Source: DAOTWC01 sp048499435 (GTDB lineage Bacteria > Chloroflexota > Anaerolineae > Aggregatilineales > Phototrophicaceae). From it: a stretch of DNA of 64,000 bases. Below are positions 50,606-59,000 of the stretch, in pieces. How positions within the stretch are numbered: the first letter of the stretch is position 1; each line of letters begins with the position of its first letter. The notes under the pieces were generated by a model, which made no database searches, was not told where the DNA came from, and worked only from the letters and a program-made list of their open reading frames with translations. The stretch spans positions 62,001 to 126,000 of the forward strand of contig JASNZW010000003.1 in the NCBI GenBank assembly GCA_048499435.1, in the 5' to 3' direction. The position numbers were made by a program, and so were the translations under genes.

Positions 50606-50636
50606 GGCCAACCTTTCAGACAGTGGAGATCACACC

Positions 50637-53600
50637 ATGTTCAAGGCAGTGAACCCGAAAGTAGATATTCAGAAGCTTGAGCGCGACCAGCTCAATTTCT
50701 GGCGCTTGAACCGCATCTTTGAGCGCACGGTAGAGGAGCGCAAAGGCGGGCCGAATTACGTGTTTTATGAGGGGCCGCCCACAGCTAACGGCCGCCCCGG
50801 CAGCCATCATGTGCTGGCCCGGTCCTTTAAGGACATGTTCCCGCGTTACAAAACGATGCAGGGCTTCTATTCGCTGCGCCGCAGCGGATGGGACACGCAT
50901 GGCCTGCCCGTTGAGATCGAGGTCGAGAAAGAGCTGGGCATCACCCATAAGCACGAGATTGAAGTCTACGGCATCGCCGCCTTCAACGAGAAGTGCAGGA
51001 CCAGTGTGCTGCGCTATATTGCCGACTGGGAAAAGCTCACCGAGCGCATGGGCTACTGGGCCGACCTGGACAACGCCTACGTCACCTTCACCAATGACTA
51101 CATTCAAAGTGTCTGGTGGATTCTCAAACAGCTCTGGGATAAAGAGCTGATCTACAAAGGGCTTAAGGTTGTGCACTACTGCGCCCGCTGCGGCACGCCG
51201 CTGAGCACGCACGAGGTATCGCTGGGCTATGAGACCGTTAAGGACCCCAGCATGTACGTGCGTTTTCCGCTGCGCGACAAGCCAGGCGTGTACTTCCTTG
51301 CCTGGACGACGACGCCCTGGACGCTGCCCGCCAATGTGGCGCTGGCGGTGGGCGAAAACCTGGATTACGTCCAGGTGGAAGGCCCGGCGCCGCAGGGCGA
51401 CGGTGTTGAGAACCTGATCCTGGCTGAGGAATTGGTCAGCCGGGTGCTGGTTAACCCTGAACAGTATCGTGTTGTCAAACGGTTCAAGGGCCGCAGCCTG
51501 GTGGGCGAACACTATCGCCCGCTTTACACCTTCCTGCCGGTGGACGGGGACTACGCTTACGTTGTGCCGGGCAGCTTTGTGAGCACCGATGACGGGACCG
51601 GCATCGTCCATATCGCGCCGGCTTACGGCGCTGACGACATGGAAGTGAGCAAGGCGCACAACCTGCCTGTGCTGCAAACGATCGCGCCGGATGGCACGTT
51701 CATTGACGCCGTGACGGAGTTTCGCGGCATGTGGGTTAAGGATGCCGACGCCGAGATCAAGCGCGACCTTCAGCAGCGGGGCCTGCTCTACAAGGCTGAG
51801 CTTTACGAACACAGCTACCCGTTCTGCTGGCGCTGTGACACGCCGCTGCTGTATTTCGCCCGCGACAGTTGGTTTATTCGCACGACGGCGTATCGCGATA
51901 AGCTGGTGGCGCTCAACCGGACGATCAACTGGGTTCCTGAACACATCCGCGATGGGCGCTTCGGCAACTGGCTGGAGGACGTTAAAGACTGGTCGCTGGG
52001 GCGCGAGCGCTTCTGGGGCACGCCGCTGCCGGTGTGGGTGGATGACCAGACAGGCGATATGCTGTGTGTGGGCGGCGTGGACGAGCTAAGCCAGCTTGCT
52101 GGCCGCGACCTGTCCGGGCTGGACCTGCACCGGCCCTTTGTGGACGAGATCACGTTCCCCAACCCCAGCGGCAAGGGTGGCATTATGCGCCGCGTGCCCG
52201 AACTGATAGACGTGTGGTTCGACAGCGGGGCTATGCCGGTGGCGCAGTGGGGCTACCCTTACGCCAATCAGCAGTCGTTTGAGGAACAATTCCCGGCGGA
52301 TTACATCTGTGAGGCGGTTGACCAGACGCGCGGCTGGTTCTACAGCCTGCACGCTATCAGCACGCTGCTGTTCGAGCAGGTGTGCTTTAAGAATGTGATC
52401 TGCCTGGGGCATATCCTGGATGGCGACGGACAGAAGATGTCCAAAAGCAAGGGGAACATCGTTGACCCCTGGTCGGTGCTGGACGCGCACGGGGCTGACG
52501 CTTTCCGCTGGTATCTGTATACGTCCGGCCCGCCCGGCGAGTCGCGCCGCTTTTCCGCGGAGCTGGTAGGCGAGGTGATCAAGAAGTTCTGGTCCACGCT
52601 GTGGAACACTTACAGCTTCTTTGTCACCTATGCCAACCTGGACGGGTGGACGCCGGCCAGCGCGCAGCCGCCGGTGGCGCAGCGCGACCCGCTTGACCGG
52701 TGGGTGCTGGCGGAGCTGCACCGTCTGGTGCGCGATGTCACCACTGCTTACGACGAATACGATGTCCCCGGCGCGACTCGCCCAGTGCAGGCGTTCGTCG
52801 AGGTGCTGAGCAATTGGTATGTGCGCCTCAGCCGCCGCCGCTTCTGGAAAAGTGGAAGCGACAGCGACAAGCTGGGCGCGTATGCCACGCTGTACGAATG
52901 TCTGGTGACGGTGGCCAAGCTCATCGCACCGGCGATGCCCTTCCTCAGCGAGGCGCTGTACAGCAACCTGGTGTACGAGGTAGACGCCGCCGCGCCGATG
53001 AGCGTGCATCTGGCCCGCTGGCCTGTGTATGACCCGGCGCTGATCGACGAGCGCGCGCTGGCCGATATGGCGCTGGTGCAGCGGCTGGTCAGCCTGGGGC
53101 TGGCGGCCCGCATGACGGCCAAACAGCGCGTGCGCCAGCCGCTGCCGCGGGTTGAATTCGCCATGCGCGATGCCGCTGAAGCGCCGGTGATCGAACGCCT
53201 GGCGGAGCTGATCCAGAGCGAGCTGAATGTGAAAGCGGTGGGCGTTGTCCGCGCGGATGACGCGCGCAGCCTGGTGCAGGTGGTCTACAACCTCAACCCG
53301 CTGCCGCAGCTTCTGGGCAAGAAGTACGGCAAGGATTTCCGCCGGCTGCAGGACGCGCTGCGCGAAGGCGAACAGGCGTTTGTCAGGCCGGTTGCGGAGG
53401 CCCTGCTGCGTGGCGAAACCGCCTCTGTAACTGTGGACGGCGACGTGTTTGAGGTGACGCCGGAAGAAGTCGAGGTCAAGGTGCTGCGCGAAGTCACCGA
53501 AGGGTACGCGGTGGCTGAGGACGCCGGCTATATCGCAGTGCTCGACACTCACCTGACGCCGGAGCTGGTTAACGAAGGGCTGGCGCGCGAGGTTGTGCGC

Positions 53601-53834
53601 CGCGTGCAGACGATGCGCCGTGACGCCGATTTCAACATCAGCGACTCGATCGTTATCGCCTACGTGGCCGGCGAGCAGCTGGCGCTGGCTATCGAACAGC
53701 ACGCCAGCTATATCTGCGCTGAAACCCTGGGCAAGACGTTGGTGCCGGGCGCGCCGGACGACGGCTTTTACACGGAGACGTTTGACATTGACGGCGATGA
53801 GCTGCTGCTGGGCGTGAAGCAAGTCAGCGCCTGA
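50637..53834 (+). CDS. ileS: Isoleucyl-tRNA synthetase, eukaryote/archaeal-like type (IleS2)
   Basis: 1065 residues from the ATG at 50637; GGAG lies eight bases upstream. It charges tRNA(Ile). The HIGH-equivalent is GRPGSHHVLARSFKD (about residues 57-71) and the KMSKS loop is GQKMSKSKGNI (about 600-610). The editing domain CP1 lies between them (TTTPWTLPANVALAVG, with the Thr-rich editing strand). The HIGH-region sequence and overall length fit the eukaryote-like IleRS2 class, often naturally resistant to mupirocin, not the E. coli-like class. The C-terminal zinc finger of IleS1 is absent. It is monocistronic with a terminator 28 bases after the stop. Confidence 0.95.
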   Translation: MFKAVNPKVDIQKLERDQLNFWRLNRIFERTVEERKGGPNYVFYEGPPTANGRPGSHHVLARSFKDMFPRYKTMQGFYSLRRSGWDTHGLPVEIEVEKELGITHKHEIEVYGIAAFNEKCRTSVLRYIADWEKLTERMGYWADLDNAYVTFTNDYIQSVWWILKQLWDKELIYKGLKVVHYCARCGTPLSTHEVSLGYETVKDPSMYVRFPLRDKPGVYFLAWTTTPWTLPANVALAVGENLDYVQVEGPAPQGDGVENLILAEELVSRVLVNPEQYRVVKRFKGRSLVGEHYRPLYTFLPVDGDYAYVVPGSFVSTDDGTGIVHIAPAYGADDMEVSKAHNLPVLQTIAPDGTFIDAVTEFRGMWVKDADAEIKRDLQQRGLLYKAELYEHSYPFCWRCDTPLLYFARDSWFIRTTAYRDKLVALNRTINWVPEHIRDGRFGNWLEDVKDWSLGRERFWGTPLPVWVDDQTGDMLCVGGVDELSQLAGRDLSGLDLHRPFVDEITFPNPSGKGGIMRRVPELIDVWFDSGAMPVAQWGYPYANQQSFEEQFPADYICEAVDQTRGWFYSLHAISTLLFEQVCFKNVICLGHILDGDGQKMSKSKGNIVDPWSVLDAHGADAFRWYLYTSGPPGESRRFSAELVGEVIKKFWSTLWNTYSFFVTYANLDGWTPASAQPPVAQRDPLDRWVLAELHRLVRDVTTAYDEYDVPGATRPVQAFVEVLSNWYVRLSRRRFWKSGSDSDKLGAYATLYECLVTVAKLIAPAMPFLSEALYSNLVYEVDAAAPMSVHLARWPVYDPALIDERALADMALVQRLVSLGLAARMTAKQRVRQPLPRVEFAMRDAAEAPVIERLAELIQSELNVKAVGVVRADDARSLVQVVYNLNPLPQLLGKKYGKDFRRLQDALREGEQAFVRPVAEALLRGETASVTVDGDVFEVTPEEVEVKVLREVTEGYAVAEDAGYIAVLDTHLTPELVNEGLAREVVRRVQTMRRDADFNISDSIVIAYVAGEQLALAIEQHASYICAETLGKTLVPGAPDDGFYTETFDIDGDELLLGVKQVSA

Positions 53835-53861
53835 ATGTCATAACTGCACAAACTGCCTTTG

Positions 53862-53900
53862 CGAAAGGCGGGCGCCGCACCGACGCCCGCCTTTCGTTTT
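53862..53900 (+). terminator. Rho-independent terminator after ileS
   Basis: A perfect 13-bp stem (CGAAAGGCGGGCG at 53862-53874, CGCCCGCCTTTCG at 53884-53896) with a 9-base loop is followed by TTTT. One of the strongest terminators in the window. Confidence 0.92.
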
Positions 53901-53965
53901 GGGTGAAAAAGCGGGTTTTGCTAAGGGTTCCGCCGTTCTGCTGTGTTCCTTCTGGCAGAAAGCGC

Positions 53966-53971
53966 TATAGT
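53966..53971 (+). promoter_or_regulatory. Candidate -10 element for the first PucR-family gene
   Basis: TATAGT (5/6) lies 50 bases before the ATG. The -35 region at 17 bases (TGTTCC) is weak. This is the only -10-like hexamer between the ileS terminator and the gene. Confidence 0.35.
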
Positions 53972-54020
53972 TTGAGCAGGCGCGCCCGCTTAGCGCAGGG
54001 GGCATTGCAGGATGCTGCCA

Positions 54021-55673
54021 ATGACGGACAACAACGCGGTAACTATTCAGGCGCTGCTGCGGTTCGCGCTGCCGCTCGGCACGGCGCTGCTCGCTGGCTC
54101 TGCGGATACCGTGATTAACTGGGCGATCACGGTGCGCGCGCAGCCGCCCGCCTTCCCGGAGGTTTACGGCGGGGAGCTGGCGCTGCTGTCTATGGAGCTG
54201 CTGCGCGCCTATAACAGCCGTCTGACGCTGGATGAGGTGATCACCAGCCTGGCCGATGTCGGCGTGCTGGCGCTGGCGGTGCGCGGCGAAATCCCGGACG
54301 GCGCGGTCGGCACAGTCCAGGCGCGCGGCCTGACCCTGCTGGCGCTGCCGGAGAGCAGCAGCCTGACCGGGGTGGAGCGCGCGGTTAACACGCTGATCGT
54401 CAACCAGGCGGCTCAGCTTACGCAGCGCGCAATCGAGATTCAGCGCCAGCTCACGCGGCTGGCGGCGGAGAATCGGGACCTGAACAGCCTGCTTCAGCTT
54501 ATGGCGCGGGCGACCGCCCGGCCGCTTCTGGTGCACGACGACGCCGGCGCGCTGATCGCGCAGGTGCAGGCCCAGGTGGCGCGGCAGGGGGCCAGCGGGC
54601 AGGCGCTGGCGGGGCTGCCTTACGCCGCGTTCCAGAACTGGCTGCGCCACGCCGCGCCGACAGTGGAGGGCGCGATTGTCGCCAGCCCGCTGGGGTACAC
54701 CACGGCGTTAATGGTTGAGAAGTGCGTCGCAGGCTATCTGTCGCTGGTGGCGGGTGAAGGCCCGCTGGAGGATTTCGACCGGCTGGTGCTGACTTATGGC
54801 GCGGACGTGTGCGCGATCGAGATGGCTAAAAGCCGCGCGATCGCGGTGGCGGTGGAACAGACGCGCGGCGACTGGGTGCAGATGTGGCTGAGCGGGACGC
54901 CAGCGGACGACGACCTGATGGCGGCGCGCGCTCAGCAGACCGGGTTTAATGTGGATGCGCTGTGCGTGGTGGCGGCGTTCCGCGCGGTGACAGCCGCCGG
55001 GGCCAGCCTGCCGCTGGAGGCGCTTGTCCCGCAGGTGCGCGATGATATGGCGCGCCGCCACATTAACGGGGCGGCCGGGCTGTATGTGGATGTGATCGTT
55101 GCCCTGTACCCGCTGGAGAACGCCGCGCAGATCGGGCGCGTGCGGCGCAGCGTTGAAGAACTGCGGACACAGCTCGCCAGCCGCACAGCGGGCGGGCTGG
55201 TGACGGCGGGCATCAGCCGGCCCGCCGCCGGGCTGGCGGCGCTGCGCGAGGTTTATCGCGAGGCGCGGGACGCTATGCGGATCGCGGCTGAACTGGGCGA
55301 CCTGGAACAAGTCACGTTTTACGGCGATCTCAAACTGTACCAACTGCTGCTGGCGTTGAAAGAGCGCAACCTCGATCACCTGCGCCGGTTTTACGCCGTG
55401 ACCCTCGGCCCGCTGGCCGAATACGACGAACGCAAACAGGCCGATCTCATCCGCACGCTGAACGGCTTTTTTGAGGCTAACGGCAACCTTGCCAGGGCGG
55501 CGCAGGACCTTGACGTTCACCGCAACACGCTCGTTTACCGCCTGGAGCGCATCAGCGAGCTGACGGACCTGGACCTGGACGACCCGGACAACCGGCTGAT
55601 TCTGCACCTGGCGCTGAAAGTGCAGCGTGTGCTGGCGACGCTGCCGGGGAAGAACGCAGGCCAGGCGGGCTGA
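54021..55673 (+). CDS. PucR/CdaR-family transcriptional regulator
   Basis: 550 residues from the ATG at 54021 (AGGA eight to nine bases upstream; an ATG at 54012 is the alternative). The N-terminal PucR domain (about 3-125) starts TIQALLRFALPLGTALLAGS. The middle has a GAF-like or degenerate sensing region (about 165-290) and a CdaR GGDEF-like domain (about 310-420). The C-terminal helix-turn-helix (HTH_30) is FEANGNLARAAQDLDVHRNT, then LVYRLERI (about 485-525). Such regulators control purine, sugar-acid, GABA or amino-acid use. Its gene lies on one side of gltB with PspC between; a similar regulator lies on the other side. Confidence 0.9.
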   Translation: MTDNNAVTIQALLRFALPLGTALLAGSADTVINWAITVRAQPPAFPEVYGGELALLSMELLRAYNSRLTLDEVITSLADVGVLALAVRGEIPDGAVGTVQARGLTLLALPESSSLTGVERAVNTLIVNQAAQLTQRAIEIQRQLTRLAAENRDLNSLLQLMARATARPLLVHDDAGALIAQVQAQVARQGASGQALAGLPYAAFQNWLRHAAPTVEGAIVASPLGYTTALMVEKCVAGYLSLVAGEGPLEDFDRLVLTYGADVCAIEMAKSRAIAVAVEQTRGDWVQMWLSGTPADDDLMAARAQQTGFNVDALCVVAAFRAVTAAGASLPLEALVPQVRDDMARRHINGAAGLYVDVIVALYPLENAAQIGRVRRSVEELRTQLASRTAGGLVTAGISRPAAGLAALREVYREARDAMRIAAELGDLEQVTFYGDLKLYQLLLALKERNLDHLRRFYAVTLGPLAEYDERKQADLIRTLNGFFEANGNLARAAQDLDVHRNTLVYRLERISELTDLDLDDPDNRLILHLALKVQRVLATLPGKNAGQAG

Positions 55674-55680
55674 ATCAACA

Positions 55681-55705
55681 CAGAGCAGGGTGGGGGCCTG
55701 CTCTG
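55681..55705 (+). terminator. Hairpin after the first PucR-family gene
   Basis: A 9-bp stem (CAGAGCAGG at 55681-55689, CCTGCTCTG at 55697-55705) with loop GTGGGGG lies seven bases after the stop. There is no T-run, so it may be a weak terminator or a mRNA-protecting hairpin. Confidence 0.45.
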
Positions 55706-55728
55706 CATAGACGCGATCTGCGCGGTGT

Positions 55729-55938
55729 TTAGCTGTCGACCAGCGGCTCTTCCGGGACGACCAGCGCCATAATGATGTACAGCAGCAGGCCGGGGCCGCC
55801 CAGCAGCGCCAGGATGATAAACGCGATGCGCACAAGCGTTACATCAAGGCCGAGATACGCGGCCAGGCCGGCGCACACACCAGCGAGCTGGCGGTCGGTC
55901 CGTGAGCGGTAGAGGCGCTTGGGTTCTGAGGCAGACAT
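55729..55938 (-). CDS. Small PspC-domain membrane protein
   Basis: 69 residues from the ATG at 55938, chosen because AAAGGAA lies seven bases upstream; an ATG 13 codons earlier has no ribosome site. The PspC domain covers almost the whole protein: KRLYRSRTDRQLAGVCAGLA, YLGLDVTLVRIAFIILALLG and a second hydrophobic part (GPGLLLYIIMALVVPEEP). In Enterobacteria PspC is part of the phage-shock envelope-stress response; stand-alone PspC proteins are common in other phyla with unclear roles. It lies downstream of the gltB terminator on the same strand and is probably transcribed separately. Confidence 0.88.
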   Translation of the reverse strand: MSASEPKRLYRSRTDRQLAGVCAGLAAYLGLDVTLVRIAFIILALLGGPGLLLYIIMALVVPEEPLVDS

Positions 55939-55989
55939 CGTTAAATTCCTTTCGCGACGCGATCTGTAGTCCTGCAAGCCATATACGCA

Positions 55990-56028
55990 AAAAACTGCCA
56001 GGGGTTTCTCAACCCACTGGCAGTTTTT
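55990..56028 (-). terminator. Rho-independent terminator after gltB
   Basis: A 12-bp stem (AAAAACTGCCAG at 55990-56001 pairing with CTGGCAGTTTTT at 56017-56028) with a 15-base loop. On the minus strand it starts 10 bases after the gltB stop and ends in TTTTTT. The A/T-rich ends make it bidirectional in principle. Confidence 0.88.
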
Positions 56029-56038
56029 CGATGAGCCT

Positions 56039-59000
56039 TTAGCGGCGCGGCGGCGACAGCTTGATAAAGTGGTCCTGCGGGCGGTGGAGCAGGCTATAGA
56101 GGTGCTGTACCGCTTCTGGCTGGTTATTGTTCTCCAAAGTTGTGATGTAGCTGCTCAACAGTTCGCGCACGCCTTCAGCGTCGTTTTCGTTGAGCGAGAA
56201 CAGCTCCACAGTTGAGCCGCTGGCGATCCGCCGCCGGATAGCCTCAACCGTCAGGTTCATCTCCGGCTGGATGCGCTGGTAGATGACGCCGCCGGTCATG
56301 CCGGCGCACAGCCAGGGGCCGGGGTCGCCCAGCACCAGCGCCCGCCCGGCTGTCATGTACTCGAACGCATATCCCTTCAGATTGGCGCGCGCGCCGATGC
56401 CGCCCAGGTTGTCCTGAAGCGGCTCGCTCACCTCACCGCCAAAGATGACGTCAGCGCCGCTGAACCGGATGCAGGCGCGGGTGTCGGCGTTGCCCTGCAC
56501 GATGAACAGGCCGCCCTGCGCACCGTAAGCGAAGCTCTTGCCCACCGAACCATCGAGGCGCTTGCCATCGTGGTTGAGGCCCTTGAGGATGCTGACTGTG
56601 CCGCCGCGCGCGCACTTGGCGACGCCATCCTGCGCGCCGCCTTCGACCACGATATGCACCGGGGCGTCGAGGAACGCGCCCAGCCCGTTGCCCGGTATGG
56701 CCGAGTTGCTGAACGAGAGATGCACCGCCTCGATGCTGTTGCCGTTGGGGAAGTCAGGCCGCTTGAGCGCGCCGCACAGGTGCGTGCCCAGGGCGCGGTC
56801 AGTTGCCATCACGCGCTCGTCGTCGTAAGTCATTTCGGTGTCGCCGTCGCGGGCCGATTCCATGATGGCGGATGTGATCTGTTTGCTGAGCGTATTGCGC
56901 GGGCGGGTGAGGTAGCGGCCAACGCCGGGCTGAAGCTTGCTCTTTTGCAGCGTCGGCACGCGGTATGTAAGCGGGTCCAGGTCCACGCGATCATGCATGG
57001 CGCGCTGTTCGAGCAGGTCGGCGCGGCCTACCAGGTCCTGGGTGCGAGTGAAGCCCAGTCTGGCCGTCCACTTGCGGATATCCTCGTGCAGCATGGTGAA
57101 CACTTTGCAGATGCTCTCAACTGAAGCGTCATAGTCGCGCGGCTCGAACGACTTCAACCCCTTGAGCGCGGCTTCCTCGCGCGTCTTGATGTGGGTTGTG
57201 ATGCCCACATGACAGGTTCCTTCGTGGCATTTGCGGCAGATCGTGCAGCCAACGGCGACCATCGCCAGCGTGCCAAAGCCAACCCGGTTCGCGCCCAGGC
57301 ACAGCATCTTGACGACATCGCGCCCGCTTTTCATGCCGCCGTCGCACCACAGCTCGACCCGGTCGCGCAGGCCGCTTTCGACAAGCTGGCGGTGCGCCAG
57401 CCACACACCGATTTCCGCCGGCAGGCCGACATAGCGCAGGGCGTGGGCGCGGGCCGCGCCGGTTCCGCCCTCGTAGCCGGTCAGGTTAATGATGTCGGCC
57501 CCCGCCTTGGCGATGCCGACGGCGATGATGCCGACGCCCGGCACGACCGGGATTTTCACGGAGACGCGGGCGTTGGGGTTGGCGGTCTTAAGCTCGTCAA
57601 TGAGCTGGGCCAGGTCTTCGATGGAGTAGAGGTCATGGTTGTTGCTGGGCGAGATGAGGTCAACGCCGGGGGTGGTGCTGCGCGCCGCCGCGACCTGTTC
57701 CGTCACCTTAGAGCCGGGCAGGTGGCCGCCCTCGCCGGGCTTGGCCCCCTGGCCGATTTTGATTTCGATCAGGCGGCACGAGTTGAGAAAGCCGATGTTG
57801 ACGCCAAAGCGCGCTGACGCCACCTGCTGGCCGCGATGATTGGGGTACTTGCCCAGCAGGTCCGGCAGTTCGCCGCCCTCGCCGTTGACGGCGATGATGT
57901 TCAGGCGGTAGGCGGCTTCGGCGTAGGCGCGGTACGACAGCTCGCCCTGTGAGCCGAACGACATCGCGCCGATCACGACGGGCATGGCGTGGCCCTTGTA
58001 CGACGTGTCCACCGCCGCCGGCTCGACTTTGGCCGCCTTGTCGGCTTTAAGCTGAAGCAGATGCCGCAGCGCAATCGGGATGGTGTCTTCCAGGTTGAGC
58101 AGCGCTTCCGTGTATTCCTCAAGCGTCAGCTCACCGTGCGCCACCGCTTCGACCTTCTTCCACAGCTTCGGGTAGAAGCGGTCGGGGTTGGCCAGCTTGC
58201 CGGCCTGTTCGCCGCGCAGCTCGGCGGCGCGTTCCTCGGCATCCGCTTTAAGCGCGCCCCACGTCAGGCCGCGCGCCTCAGAGCCGAAGTAATTCGGCGT
58301 GCCGAAGTAAGCCGCCACGCCCGACGCCAGGCCCACTGAGCTGAACGAATGGCCATAGCCGCGCAGCTCGTGACAGCCGATGGTCGATGTCACCTTTTGC
58401 AGGCCGGCGGTGAGAATGCGCACCGTGCGGCTGAGGTTTTCGACGATTTCAGGGCTGGAGAGCGGCTCTTTGGCGGCGCGCGGCGCAGCCTTCACGCTCA
58501 CGGCGTAGATCGCGTAGGGGACGACGGCGTTGGCCCCCAGGCTGACGCACAGCGCCAGGTCGTGCAGGCTGCGCAGCGCGCCAGAGCGCACCACGATGCC
58601 CGCCTGCCGGCGCAGGTTCGGCATGTGTTCCGCCAGCCGCAGCGCGCGATCAACCGCCGCTGTGACCAGCAGCGGGTCTAACCAGAGGCTGCGCCCGTCG
58701 TAGATGTCGGTGTCGTCCAGGACGATGCATTCCGCTCCGCCGCTCACCGCCGCGACCGCCGCTGCCTGGATGCGGTTGACCGCCGCCTCGAAGGATTCGT
58801 CCAGCCCGGCGCCCATCTGGAAGATTGCCAGCCGGTCGCCAAAGGTTTCAATCAGTTCCTCGACGGTAAGCGTGCCGTGCTGCCCGGCTACAGCCTGCAT
58901 ATCCTCAGCCGCGCCCAGGTCCGGGTGGCCGCCCAGCAGCAGCGGGGTCTCCAGTTGAACAAGCAGGCGGCGGGCGTCCGCCGCCTGGCCGATATCCGGG

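Noticed and set aside
50431..50636. Possible T-box riboswitch in front of ileS
   Set aside because: I looked for the T-box core (GGGTGGnACCGCG) and a specifier-loop stem and found neither. A good promoter lies only 25 bases before the start codon.
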